Part shown: in pieces, positions 10,032 to 24,356 of the stretch
Position numbering within the stretch: the stretch's first letter is position 1
Layout: the number at the start of each line of letters is the position of its first letter
Assembly: GCF_008831285.2 (NCBI RefSeq)
Contig: NC_045142.1
Location: 12,726,716 to 12,790,715 of the forward strand
Length of the DNA stretch: 64,000 bases
Reading direction: 5' to 3'
From: Nymphaea colorata
Lineage: Eukaryota > Streptophyta > Magnoliopsida > Nymphaeales > Nymphaeaceae
Notes under the pieces: generated by a model
Database searches by the model: none
Seen by the model: the letters and a program-made list of their open reading frames with translations, nothing else
What the model was told of the DNA's origin: nothing
Position numbers and translations under genes: made by a program

Positions 10032-10640
10032 TTATGATTCTCTTTTTTTTACCTATATTATCAACTTAATATCTCGCTATGAGAATCACCATCTATTTAT
10101 CATATTCTTATAACAAGTTTCTTTCCTACAAGTTTTGTCCCAATTGCTTGTCGTTAAAGACAAATCAAAAAATTCTTTTATATCTAAGCTGATATTAAGC
10201 AAGTTCAAAATCCAACCTTTGGTGAAAACAAAAGTTTCACCATAAGGCACTCGAGGTGGTAAGATGTCTCCTTGTCACAACCAATGCAGGAGCAATGGGG
10301 TCTCATTCTCAGTTTTAACAAAGGTATTCGAGGTGATAAGGTTTATTTCCTGGCATTGTCACTTGTTATCGAGCAACCCATTCAGAAAAGAGATAAAACC
10401 TAAAATTATGGACAAAAGAGCAACGCACGCAGGTAATGGGTAAACCTGCAATCCAAGCCAAGGTAATCCATTCAACGGTGTAGGTAAGGAGTTAGACCTG
10501 CAACATAAGCTCAAACAACCCAGTAAGGGGTTAAGCTAGAAACATCGTTCCAAAAATGTTTCATTTGAAAAATCTGGGGTGCTAATCTTTGTCACTAAGC
10601 GCAGCTAATGCCGGCTTAGTAACAAAGAGGGGCATCTCTT
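10032..10640. other. Repeat-like DNA ending in a purine-rich tract
   Basis: No gene recognised. The last bases (about 10621-10636, ACAAAGAGGGGCATC) form a purine-rich run next to TCTTATCACACC. This resembles the polypurine-tract/LTR junction of gypsy-type elements, but no gypsy coding domain is visible upstream. Confidence 0.4.
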
Positions 10641-12970
10641 ATCACACCAAATATTTCAAAAAAGACTATATTTTTTTATTTGGATTTAAATTTTACACCC
10701 AAAACAAATTTGCGACTATTCGATCCAAAATGAATTTCTAAACCGTTGTCCAAACCCAAACACAAAATTCAAATTCAAAACCCAACTTTAGACGCGAGAT
10801 TCAAATCCAAAATCTAATAATCAAATCTTAATTAGATCCAAAATCCAAATTTAGATCCCAATCAAGAATTCCAAAACTCTCTTACCTCTTGAATTCAAAT
10901 TTTGAATTTTGGCTCCAAAACTCTCTTCCCTCTTGAATTCAAATTTTAAATTTCAAATTTTGAATTTTGGCTCCAAAAATATTTAAAATTCGCATGAAAA
11001 TCTTGTCAAATTAAAAAAAAAAAAAATTTTGAGTTTTGGCTCCAAAACTCCCTATAAATACCCACATGTTCTTTCCTCTTGGACATGAGCTAACCCTTGG
11101 GGAATTTCTAATGCTTCTTCACTTGAAGATTTAGAATTTTCCTCTCTATTTCTCTCTTCTTTTCTTCTTCCTCCTCTCCAAGTTCCAACTCTTCAAGAAG
11201 CATGAGAAGATACTAGAGGTATGTAGTTTTTATCTTGTTTTTCTTCCTTCTTCATCTCCCAATGGTCATGTAAGATAGCAATCTAATCTCTCCTTTGGAG
11301 TCAATCGCTAATCTTGAGTTCACTGAGAGCATGAGAAGGTAAAATATGATTTCATTTTAGGAGAGGAACATGTTTCTCTCTTTTCTTAAAGGTTGCTTTG
11401 CTTGGAGATATAGTTCATGCATAGTTGATTGATTTTACTCGTTTATATATGAATGCACGGTGAGAATGAGGGTATAGTTTGGGGATCTCTTTATTTTTAT
11501 ATTAATTTTTGAGGTTAGGATTTGTCCAACCCGCGAAAGCCTCACGAATATGTACATGTTAATATGCATTTTCATGTCATTACGCTTAGTTCCTTCCTTA
11601 ATCACCCGATTAGGAAACCCAATGAGTGTGTTGCTTTCCATTTCATATATGTTTGATTTTCTTTCATATCCAATAGTAGAAGAAATGTATTTTCTTGAAA
11701 CAAATAATATGATTTTATGTTCATATTTGAAAGCATGTTTTACAAAAGATTTTCAAAGCAAATACTCTCTCTAATGCGGCCTTGGAGACTTAGCTTAAGC
11801 TCTTGCATGAGCCCAAGCTCCTCTCCGGCCTACATAAAAGTTGAAGTCGGAATGTTTTTAAGTCATTTCTCAATTTTCATTTTCATGAAGACATATACGT
11901 ATATACATGTTATATATGTATACATCTACATGAGTACATTTTTTGTCATTCTCTCTTTGTGATTTAACATATTCCTTTACAATCTCTCATACACATATAT
12001 ATGAATATATATACGTGTATTTTGTTTTAAAATCTCTCTCTCTCTCTCTTTCTAAAATCTTTCCCTCTCTCATTCGATATAAAACTTCATTTTCATAAAA
12101 CTTTCATATATGTATATATATGTATATATATGCATATAGGTATGTATATGTATACGTATCTCTCTCTCATTTTACAAATCTTTTATTTTGGGATTTCAAA
12201 ATCTTCTTCTCTCTTTTTCTCCACATTCCTCTTACATTCAAATCTTTCTTCTTTTTCATTCTTTCAAATATTTTTCTACAATGATTTAAAGTTTTAATTT
12301 TTTATTTGCTGACTTCATCAAGACCAAAACTCAAGTAATGACCTAATATTGGATTCATGCTTGATGGACTACAACGCCATTCCATTTTCAAGAACTTTTC
12401 TCTTTTCATAACAATATTTATGACAATTTTATAAATAAAAAAATGAGAAACTAGATGTATGTGATGGTAGGAATGCTTCTGGATGAATGTTATGGTAGGA
12501 ATGAATCATGTAGAACCAATTCATTCATGTATTTACATTCACTTTACATCACTTATGATCACAAGTACCTTTTCAAAAGAACTTAAGCAAGATGAGATGA
12601 AGCTTTAACTAGATAGTAACCGATGTAGAGCAAAATCTCAAACTTACTTAAAGTCTTAAAAGAACACTAAGGTGATTTTAAAAGATGATATTCAAAGATT
12701 TTCAAATGATATTTATAAAGATTTCTCAATTCAAAATTTCTCAAATCAAAATGTTTTACACTCTCAAAATATTCTTCAAAGCTTTCATAAAATCTTAAAA
12801 TATCAAGTCTTCAACATTTTCTCAAACACCACATTGTATTTAGAATGAAAAAGATGTTTAAGCTAAAACGAAATGCATCAAGGTTAAGCATAGCTCTTGG
12901 ATTGATTACCCCGGTAAAAGTGCCAGGAATGGTCGATCCTCGTACTGACGGACGAGTGTCTTTCTCTCTC
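10637..12970 (+). repeat. Putative gypsy-type LTR (solo or truncated)
   Basis: Starts near TCTTATCACACC after a purine tract. It holds a tandemly repeated CCAAAACTC/TTGAATTCAAATTTTGAATTTTGG module (about 10880-11050), then a clear TATA box (CCTATAAATACCC at about 11050) followed by a pyrimidine-rich leader, as in LTR promoters. The right edge is uncertain: around 12900-12970 the text (ACCCCGGTAAAAGTGCC, then CGTACTGACGGACGAGTG) looks like the last part of a long LTR. No terminal CA, target duplication or primer site could be fixed, so the boundaries are estimates. Confidence 0.35.
11050..11061 (+). promoter_or_regulatory. TATA box of the putative LTR
   Basis: CCTATAAATACC is a strong match to the plant TATA consensus and is followed by a transcription-start-like region and a long CT-rich leader (11120-11200). 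Confidence 0.5.
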
Positions 12971-13838
12971 ATTTTAAAACAAAACCCCATTTTTCTGGAG
13001 CACTCCAAAAACCATTAGTATGATCCCATCAAGTGTACATTCTTATGCTAGAAAACATTTGTTAAGATCAGTTGAATCCTAAAATACTAGAAAAACATCT
13101 AATACATAATTCAAATCTTCATATCATGTATGACAACTACAAGAGAAACTGGTATACATCAGATTAAAGGGCAAAACCAAGAAAAGGAAAGGTAAATAAC
13201 CTTGATCAATTTTTTAGTCTAGGATACTCATTTGTTCGCAACCTCCTAAGGTACCTCCATCTCCAACAACAGATTGAAGGAATCCTATGTCCGAGCAATT
13301 TATCACTAAGGCTACATGAGTTGCGGTTAGCAGTTCCTGCGATGCACAAGGATGATATCATGAATAAAGTAACTATATCATTTAAAAAATGACAACTTAC
13401 CAATCAATAGTTTTTGCAAAATAAAATCCCACCTTTGGAGCATCTTTCAACTTTTTTCTATATTACTGGTTGTACAAAAAATTTGAAAACATATGATGGT
13501 TGAGGCACAAAGGTTATGCATGCAAGCATGTAAAAAAATTTCCACTCTGCTATTCAAAAGAAATATGCACTATACTATTAAAATGTAAAAAGTCCGATTT
13601 CGCGAACAAATAAAAATAAGAAAAAATGATGTCCACTTTTTGCATCATTTCTAAAAAGTATAAAGTCTTTTCACACATCTAAAATATTTTGTTAATTAGG
13701 TTAACCAGTGCCCAGGATTCCCAATGCTGAAAATGACTTCCTTTTTACTGAAAAAACAAAGCACTACAAAAATTTAAGGGTTCAATAACATGTGTTTCCC
13801 ATGCATTACTGTTCAAACAATTTTTTGCATCAATGATG
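12971..13838. other. Intergenic DNA with one exon-like segment
   Basis: Apart from the segment at 13219-13368, nothing recognisable. The rest is AT-rich without open frames of note. Confidence 0.4.
13219..13368 (+). pseudogene. Unrecognised exon-like segment
   Basis: A TTTTTTAG acceptor precedes an open stretch reading LGYSFVRNLLRYLHLQQQ and on through IEGILCPSNLSLRLHELRL, then AVPAMHKDDIMNK, with GTAACT as a donor directly after. The residue composition (Leu, Gln, Arg, charged helix-like periodicity) looks like real protein rather than noise, and both splice borders fit. I cannot name the family and see no neighbouring exons, so it may be a captured exon, a relic, or part of a gene whose other exons have decayed. 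Confidence 0.35.
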
Positions 13839-13859
13839 ATATGTGTGGGAAATAAATAA

Positions 13860-14275
13860 TTCCTTGCCCCCGTCGCTCCCTCTCCCTCTCTCTCTTTTCT
13901 TTCCCTCTCCTTCTCCATCCTCTCTCTTACTCTCTCCCTCTCCCTCGCATCTCATCTCTCTCCCTATTCTCTCCCCTCGCTCTCTCAGTTTCTCCTTTGC
14001 TTCTCATCTCCCTCTTTGTTCTCACCTCCCTCTCTCCCTTAGTCTCTTCATCGCCTCTCTCTCTCTCCCTCTCTCTTGGTGTCACTGTCGCCTCTCCTCT
14101 ATCTCTTTGTTATCACCTTTTCCCATTGCATCCTCCCTCTCCATTCTCACCCTTTTGTCACGATCTTTTCCCTCGTATCTCTCTTCTCTTCTCCTTCTTG
14201 TCTCCTCTATATTTCTTTTCTTCTTCTTCTTCTTCTTCTTCTTGTTCTTCTCCTCTCTCTCTCTCTCTCTCATTT
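13860..14275. repeat. Polypyrimidine (CT-rich) low-complexity tract
   Basis: About 415 bases of plus-strand C/T-rich DNA with (CTCTCC)n, (TCT)n and (TTC)n runs. It creates long open frames on both strands (Ser/Leu/Phe-rich forward, Arg/Glu/Lys-rich reverse), which are compositional artefacts. Confidence 0.9.
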
Positions 14276-14329
14276 CATTGTTTATTTTTGTTGCTTTTGG
14301 ATTATATTCATAGACGAGGGTGATCATTT

Positions 14330-15274
<945 letters not shown>

Positions 15275-15610
15275 ATATTCAAAGAAGAGATATGCAGCAC
15301 TTCGCTTACATGTTTGGCTGTATGTGACTACCCCATCTGTATAGGAAACACCAGGAAGCTGAACATGTAAAATGCATGTTCAAGTTTGACATACATAAAT
15401 TTTTCTGTTCCTCTATTTCATTTTGCTACTTGGATTAAAAGGAGGTGGTTCACTCATTTATGGTCCAAAAGAGAAATCATGGTATCTAATCCAAATGCAC
15501 GTCTGCACCCAATATTGCACAACTTCATTAGGGCATTGAACAAAATGACTTGAAGCATTGTTATCATGTTACACAACTAATGAAGCATTTCATATTTTTG
15601 CAATTTTCAT

Positions 15611-16545
<935 letters not shown>

Positions 16546-16861
16546 ATTCTTATTCTTAGTTTTTATTCCTAATGTTATACAGTAAAGCTTTCTTTGTTCC
16601 TCATCTTATCTAGTACTAAAAAGTGGCACCCATCAGTTTTCCGTAGGCTGCAAGGTAATGTTGTCTTTCTCACCTTTGTTTGTATAGTTGGAGTACATTA
16701 TTACTATGAAAACAATTGAGTGATTATAGTTCTTTTCCTATTGTATACACCCATTCATTGGATTAAACTTTTCATTCATCTTCATTCAATTTTTTTCTAA
16801 TTTTTTATATTTATAATGTTTTTGCTGCAAATGAAATTATTTTGCCTCTAATTGACAATAG

Positions 16862-17090
16862 ATGAAGGACTACATAGCCACATCTAAACCTAATGGACAT
16901 CAAAGCATCCATACTACAGTGGTACCATTTCTTTATGATAGCATGTTCAGATTGGAAGTTGAGGTGACCTTTATGGGCTTTATCCTTTTCCCCTCATGTT
17001 TTTAACTTGTCATTTCCTCACCATCATTGTGCTTGTAGACCTGATGAGCCTCAATTTGGTAGCTTGGTGTGTGCATCTCTCTCTCTCTCT

Positions 17091-17138
<48 letters not shown>

Positions 17139-17655
17139 TCTACCAACACTTATCTGCACTTTTACATTATTAGTTAACATTTTTTTTACTGTTGGCAAAT
17201 AAGGACTGACGACATGGGTCTGATAGCTGAACGAGATATTGCTGCTCATTGCAGTGGGAAAGAACAAGGAACTAGCACAAGCAGGCACAATAATACTTTC
17301 AGGATGAAAATGACAATGAAAGCTGCTTGCCTGAACAATGCAGATATTGTGCACTTAGGGTAGGATGAGTCAATGGGTGATTCGATTTGCCTCTAAAATG
17401 CATGTGAATGAAGTTAATTCTTAATTATTTACATGGAACTACCCAAAATTGTAAATTGGCTGGATTAATGAGATTCAAGAATGATAATAAGATTTTGTTG
17501 GGAATATGAGCTCTAGAGAGTTTGTGGATTATGTAACTTGAGACGTTTTATAGAGTTGCGTATTTCATTTCACACCAAAGGGTGAGGTAAAGGATTTTAC
17601 AATTGGTAATGTTATTTCTCGTTACGTATTCTTCTTGCGTCATAATTTGATATAT
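16862..17655 (+). pseudogene. RSH1: RSH1-type RelA/SpoT homologue, decayed fragment with three exons
   Basis: Relic of a plastid (p)ppGpp synthetase/hydrolase-family protein, plant RSH1 type. Three consecutive exons are readable. Exon A (16862-16963) reads KDYIATSKPNGHQSIHTT and ends FRLEVE at a GT donor. Exon B (17199-17359) reads IRTDDMGLIAERDIAAHCSGK and later CLNNADI. Exon C (from 17455) reads IGWINEIQE, three stops, then DFVGNMSSREFVDYVT, a stop, and FTPKGEVKDF. This matches the conserved RSH1 order of synthetase C-terminal strands followed by the TGS domain. Lesions: both internal acceptors have AA where AG is expected (17197-17198, 17453-17454), a 2-bp insertion lies at 17349-17350, and stops lie at 17482-17490, 17539-17541 and 17551-17553. 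The HD hydrolase domain, the rest of the synthetase and the ACT domain are not seen nearby. Introns are retained, so it is a DNA-level duplicate, not a retrocopy. Confidence 0.9.
17093..17134. repeat. (CT)n/(TA)n microsatellite in an RSH1-relic intron
   Basis: A (CT)n run at 17076-17092 leads into (TA)n at 17093-17134, inside the intron between relic exons A and B. Confidence 0.9.
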
Positions 17656-19630
17656 CTTGCCAATGTGTACACACAAATACACACACACACACATGTTTAT
17701 ATATTGAGTGCAAGTCTGTCATCTCTTAAAGAAAGAGTGCAAAACTTATGTCACAACAGGTTTATGAACATGGAAAGACTAATCTTTTGAGATAATTTTC
17801 CTTATTTCATTGCATATTCATTTTTCATGTACGTTATGTACTTTTTCAGTATATCAGTATCTTTTTACTTAGTTGCCTCATTATATATGAAGAACAACAT
17901 TTTTTTACTGGAGGAGCAAGTGTGGAGTATACAATAGATTCCTCTATATTATTTATCTATGTCATACCACAACTAGCATTATATAATGTGATTTTTATTC
18001 AAATGATTTGGTTTCCATACGTTGCTTTATTGAATATGGTGATCTCCATATGTTTGGAGGAACATAAGGGACCTTTTGTGAAAGGCCTTTTTTATGCTAA
18101 TTATATTATTATATTTGTCTAATAATTTTGTCATCTAATTTATTTTATGACTTCTTTTTCCTAATTTCTTGACCATTTTACGGTTTTATCCTTAACAATC
18201 AGATTTTGAAGGATTTATAAATGGTAAGTACAAATTAAACAAAGAAACAAAAGAAAGATTATTTGCTACAGAGGTCAATGCTAAATATAGGTCTGCATAA
18301 TTCTTGATGTCCTTCATGATGCTTGCATATGCATATGTAGGAAACCTTGGTCAAATTACGTCTAAGATTTTCATCCTTTTAATTTCCACGTGGATTTGCA
18401 TGGATTTTTTGTATTCTTTTGCAATTCCAATAACTCACACAGTTGTAAATTACTTTTTTTTAGTGTGCCAAGCATATATGTGTAGCGGTTATGGGAATTT
18501 AAATTGTGTTGTATGGAAATTAATTCACGGTCAGTTTTGATTATTATAATGTATCAAGATAATTATAATAACTATTATGCTAAAATATTTTAAAAAAATA
18601 GCAGGATCTGTAATGCATTTACAACATTAATGCTGCAAATGAAATTTGTAAAGTTGAAACACTACTAAAATATAGATAATGTGCTATCCACATTGTGCAA
18701 TGACTTATGCAGACAAGGAAGAGAGTTGTTAGTAAAAGTCTTCTATAACATCACATCTCTTATTATAGTATGCATCCATCAATAATGTTGTTTCTTTTCG
18801 TATGGAAGTAATCAGCCATGCAATATTTGGTAGTGCATTTGGTAACATAGTGACCATGTTATTGAAGATCTTATGTTATGTGTTTCAATATTACTAAATG
18901 CTTGTATTCTTGTAGTGAATTGAATGAATTCTAACATTAAGGAGGTGTTAGATGACCCTGAAAAATAATTTTAGGATTACTTTCCAAGATTTTTTTTCTT
19001 AAACTTCATGCAAGAGGAACACTTTTCCCTGATTCAAAATTCAATGGATTTTTTTAGAGCACAATAAATATGAGAAAAAAAACTGTATGATGTTTTATGG
19101 GTGTAAATAAAAGAAAGTAGAACAAACTTTTGATCCATTGGGATTTATAAACTTGTTTTATATGTGTAGTCGAGGATCCATCCTATATTGAATACTGTAA
19201 CACGCAATTAGCAGCGGAAACATCTCATGCCGTAAGAAGCCCCTTAAGAATGACCTTGCAGCAGGTAAAAGAATCAAATTAAATTTTACATTAATGAGAA
19301 AGAAAATTTGCAATTTGTTTACTAAGGGCAATTAAACAATTAAAGGAAATGAAAATTATATCTCACCATATGGTGATGCACCTGCTACTATCAAATGGCA
19401 ACTAAGATGACGATGCAACATCCACTATTGAGCATTGCATGAACAAGAAAAATGGAATAACATAGTTGAATTTCTCCTAAGCAGCTCTATTACAACCTAA
19501 ATTTTAAATGAATGTGTTCTTCTTTGAAAGACTTTGTTCTGTTCTGACCTCTTTTGGTTGGCCAAGTTCTGAATAGCATCCTCCTGCAATAGGTTGTAGT
19601 GACATTGGCCCGTTAAGTGGAGGTGCACAT
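17656..19630. other. AT-rich intergenic DNA
   Basis: No recognisable exon of RSH1 or any other gene. Short (CA)n tract at about 17682-17693. The open frames at 17922-18122 and 18304-18540 lack domains and codon bias. Confidence 0.5.
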
Positions 19631-19775
19631 TATTTGTAACAATCCTGACTAGTGGATCTCAACCTTGCCTCCTAGTAGCTTCAGTTCCAGCCCAACAAAA
19701 ACTAGAAACCATGACAATCAATCACTTAGCAACCCGATTTATAAGTGTCTCAAGATTCTTTACAATCCTAGATAC
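19631..19775. repeat. Dispersed repeat family, copy 1
   Basis: CCTAGTAGCTTCAGTTCCAGCCC, then ..ACTAGAAACCA..CACTTAG..CCCGATTTATAAGTGTCTCAAGATTCTTTA, aligns in order with 56200-56325 and in part with 55980-56070. The text resembles LTR-end or UTR sequence of plant retroelements, but no element borders are visible. Confidence 0.6.
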
Positions 19776-22700
19776 ATGACCAAACTTTTGGTGTGTTACA
19801 TTATTCACCTGAATGGACCCTTAATATATATAACTGCATACTTAGTTTAGGTTTATCTTCACAAGAGAACTTGCCATAACATGAGCCTAAAATAAAGTTC
19901 CTTGCAAAGAGTTAGAACACTTTCTGTAATGATAGTTTCAAATAGACGACCATGTGAAGCAAAAAAAGTTTAAACTTTTTGCCAACAAAAAAAATGGCAG
20001 AAAAAATAAAATCCAAGATTAATCATAAACTTATCATAGATGTAACTGGACAGACAAAGTCATCTCCACAGTTGAAGAATTTGCCACATCTTCCTTATTG
20101 CTAGTTTCTTCATTTACCCATCATACACTTCAAGATTTGGGAACTACATAGAACAAGCATTAGACTATATTAAACTTCTGACAAGTACCCTTGATCCTGA
20201 TGATCTACAGAATTGATGCCAAAGAAGGTAAATGGTGGAAGTGGCATGGTATTTCTAAAGTGAGCAGCAATAAAATTATAGACCGCCTGTTCAATGCTGG
20301 GTTAGGATCGCAATAGAAGACGACCACCATAGAAAGAATTGTTTAAATAACATTGAATGCATTCAAGCAACATAAAACAAAGTAAAATATGAAAATGTCC
20401 ATCAACTTTATCTCAATTTCTGAAGTTAATAAGGATGCCCTTTCCTCACCCCCATGACCCTATCCCTATCCTTATCTCTAATATAGATCAATTAATCTTT
20501 GTTAATATATATAAATGACCCTCCTACTTGCAATACAAGTATTCAAAAATTAAGTCACTTTGTGTCATTCCACAATTCTAAACAGGATCAAAACCAAAAA
20601 TGCAAAAAGGTAAAACAAACCCACACAGCCAAACAGGTATCATGCAATCGAACTGATGGCCCTGAAAATCTTTGCAACTAGTACTGATGTAAAAAAAAAA
20701 TTCTGGTACGTGGGATTTAGCCTGTTGGTCGATCGATGGAGTAAAAGGAAGGAGGACATCTTTCATGCCACTCGGCTGCTTCAATAGGGCAGCACGGCCT
20801 ACCACCCATTGGTACACCCCCAAGACAACGAGAGAAAAATCTGGTATGTGGGTTACACTGATGGTTGATGAGGCAAAAGATCATAACAGGGGTGTTCGGG
20901 CTAGCTTCAAAAGGGCTGCGTGTCAAGGGATTGGCACAAATGTAACAGCTGCGAATCCCCTCCAATGGAAAGAAAGATAGATGACATGAGTTGAGCTTTC
21001 AGATATAGATGGTTGAAAAGTTCGGCGCGAATGCGAATGCCTTTGCCGACAGCCACGAACGTTGCCATTTCCTTGGCATCACTGGAGTAAGTTTCCTCTT
21101 CCACTCCCAAGGGTTTCGGCGGATGGGGAAGCAAGAATGCGTTGCAAATGGTATACTGCCTATAGGCTAATCCGTAAATTGGCATAGTGTACTCCATTTT
21201 AGGTGGGATGGTATTTTCAGATGGACGGCTTTCTGTGGCTCGAGTCCATAAGAATCCCTCATGGCACCGACACCCGAAACCCGAGCCCGGTTTGTTGAGT
21301 TATGCAATGTTGAATAAAAATTCTCTTTCTCTGACACCTGTGGAGGAGCCATGTTGTGACTGCCAATTGCCCACACCAGCCCATAGAATTTGTTTTATTT
21401 GTATATATCAATACTTCATTAGTTTCAGTTTTTTATATATGAGTATCCCTTCAAAGTTTGAAATTTGAAGTAACGGTACCCATTAGCTAGAAATTCCTAG
21501 CTCCGCCACTAACACACACATAATACAGGTTGATTAGACGGAGAAACCACATACTTTGCACCAGTTACATGGCCGGAAGCACAACAACATTCTTGTTAGA
21601 CCTATGTACATGTGTACTTGGGCTCGCCGGAGACACTGGCGCTGACGAAGTTTGAACGGCACCCTCGCTTGCTAAACCCGGCACCAAGGCACAGGAATCT
21701 TTCTCGAGAATCCTTGAGACAAAGTTTTATCTATTTGGTCATTGTTGAGATATAAAAATATAGGCAAATACAATGTACCTATAAAATTATAGGTGACTAT
21801 AAGATAGTTTACCTAAACAGCACTTAAAAGTTGCAAAGCAAGGCTGATAAACAACAAAGAAAAGAAAAGGTACAACAGAAAGAAAGCACTATAAAACGCG
21901 ACAAAGCTTTGGTACGGTGTCGGAAGTTCAAACTTCAAATTTTAGTTTTACCTTTTGAACGAAATTACACAGTAATTTGCTCATTTTTCTCTCATAACCA
22001 TAAAGTCTTCTATTCTTATTGAAGGGGTCTTCAGAGGAAGACGTAAAAAACAGAATATCTTGAAGAGATGAATATGTACATGTGCAAACACAGCACATCA
22101 ATACGTGTAGCAGAAAAGAAGCTTGGCCGTGAACAGGCCATGAAAGCTCAGACGGGGCCCGGCGCGGGTCCGGGTCCTGAGCGCATAATGGTGTGTTCTT
22201 CGCCAGCTCTGCAACAGCTTCATACTGTGCATGACGCAAGTAGAAGGGTTGCCATCAGCTTTAGTCGTTTTCCGATTGGATTTGGATACATGACTTTCTG
22301 TATCTTGACGGCCGCGTTCCGTTTGGAAGGATGCCGATAGCTTTTCCACGGTGCAAATGGTCGGAATGGTAGTTTTCAGGAACCGGTCGACTGTTCCAAT
22401 GGAATCGGAGGTAGATATTTGATTCAGTTCCTTGGCCGACTGAAGGTTGTAACCTGTCAACTTATATATAAAAATATATAGTTTTTTAATTATTTTTATA
22501 TATTTGTTTCATTTTTTTGTTGAAATTAAGTAATTTTTTTGAATAATTTTGGCTTATTCATCTTATTAGCAGACTCACTAATTTGGTTTATAACATTGGT
22601 CTCAAGTCCCAACTTTACATATTCTATCAGGGGATATAATAGTTTGTGACAACTTTACATATTCCACAGTGCATTTGCTTTTTTGTGCTTATGACATGAT

Positions 22701-24150
22701 GTTGTGAGGGTTAGTGAGACAGTTATTTTAGACTTAGGGATGTGAACTGATCGGATTTAAATTAGATGTATTTTTTATCACATTCATTTTTTTTCATATT
22801 CATATACTTTGATTTTATATTCGAACTATACAGCCACATTCAAATTTAAAATCTAATTTCATAATCTAAATTGGATCCAAATCTGATTTTTAGGTCAACA
22901 CCTGAATATGAATTGAATCTAACTTTTAAACTGAAATTCAAACCGTTATAGACATTGAGTATAGGATGTTTATGTAAATCTATATTCGATTCAAATTCAA
23001 ATGTTAATCCAAAATCAGTTGAAGTTGAACAACAATACGCACAACCTTCCACATTAAGGGCAGAGAAAAAGAGATGGCTAGGGGGCTTTTGGCTCTCACT
23101 CGAACAGTAAGCTTCCTTTTTTATCCACCTGACATGTTATTTTTGTCCTATTATTTTTCATTTTTTTGCCATTTGAACTAAAAAACAACTATAATATTAT
23201 GCTCTTTTTTAAGGATTTGAAAACAATCCCATCTAATGAGCAGATTCATTTAATCTTCCTGTAAACTATATCTCTCTACGACAATGGTTTTGAAGAGTAA
23301 CATGATTAAATGTTTAATCCTTCCAAGTCGAAACATGTCAAAATATAGATAATATATCTAAATATATATTAATATATCATTGGGTACGGATACGAATTCC
23401 TCTTGTATTGTAATATATATAATTGGGACTTATTGGATCGAGCCAAGACGCAAAACCACCATTGGCCGTGAGGGCGATTTTAGGTCTAGGTCTTGTCAAG
23501 TAACGTCCAAGTCGTACATGCATATGTTAACTCTGCGGTCACCATCTTGGTTTCTGCTTATGGGCCATGTACGAGGGCGGTTGTGCGCGTCAAAGCCGAT
23601 ACCAAGATGCCCTTCATGCTGTTTGCTTTCATTTCTGTGTGAAACGCGGCGATTTTGGATTGGTTCTTTCGTAGAATTATTGAAGAATATGTTTCAATAA
23701 AACGTCCCATCAAGTGGCGAAATCATCCACGCTCCCAAACATTTGCCCCTAGATTTGCTCACCCTTTTTTTTAATCATCTTTTTCCTTTATTCACCACAT
23801 CATTTTGGCAATTTTTCTATAAAAGCCCTCAAAGGGCCCAACGGGTAGGGCATACGACGCAAGTCCCCTTCCGTTGATATGTTCCCAAGAGGTTATTTGT
23901 TATGAGAATGCATTGACTTTGTGTGTTGTAGGCTAAGGGGGTGGAAGGAGCTTCTCCCTATGACATGGGTCCCCATGAGTTGGGTGTCATAAAGAGGCAT
24001 ATTCTTTTTTAAGTTCTTTGAAAACAAAGACATTTTGTGGGTCATTTTTATGTTTATGAATTTGAGTTAAAGATTGAGGCAGATTCATTAAAAAATAAAA
24101 CTGTTAAGGTTCCTTCCCCTATGACATGGGTACCTTTCTCTTGGCTATAG
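19776..24150. other. Intergenic DNA, no gene recognised
   Basis: Mixed composition. 20700-22450 is less AT-rich and contains several open frames of 60-120 codons on both strands, none with a recognisable domain. Two imperfect copies of a TCTGGTA(C/T)GTGGG..GATGG..AAAAG module lie at about 20702 and 20840. 22750-23030 is rich in AAATCCAAATC-type words on either strand, a common plant repeat signature. Near 23957, 24117 and 24520 the phrase CCTATGACATGGGTAC recurs with diverged flanks. Confidence 0.45.
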
Positions 24151-24356
24151 GTAGGGTCCGAGCCAGAATTTTTTTGTCTATGGAGTATTAAATATATAGG
24201 AAACAAATTTTCAGTTGGTCTTGAGGTAGTGATCAAGGTCTCGTAGATTCATATAATTAGACCTAAATCTATCCAAATCCAATAATTAAAAAATGTTTTT
24301 AGAGTGGACTCCATGGGACGTATGCCCCATGCAGACCACACTTACCTCTGCCCCTA
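24151..24356. mobile_element. Small TIR element, TAGGGGCGGAG family, diverged copy
   Basis: The left end GTAGGGTCCGAGCCAGAATTTTT matches the left end of the element at 50074 at 19 of 23 positions. The right end reads ACCTCTGCCCCTA, the expected inverted end. About 205 bp, with an internal GTATGCCCCATG.AGACC segment. Non-coding. Confidence 0.55.

Noticed and set aside
16600-16660. Possible further RSH1 exon (KKWHPSVFRRLQ before a GTAATG donor)
   Set aside because: It matches the expected IWxPIPR block at too few residues and its splice phase does not fit exon A.
23380-23700. 106-codon open frame
   Set aside because: No recognisable domain, no splice or promoter context; likely chance.
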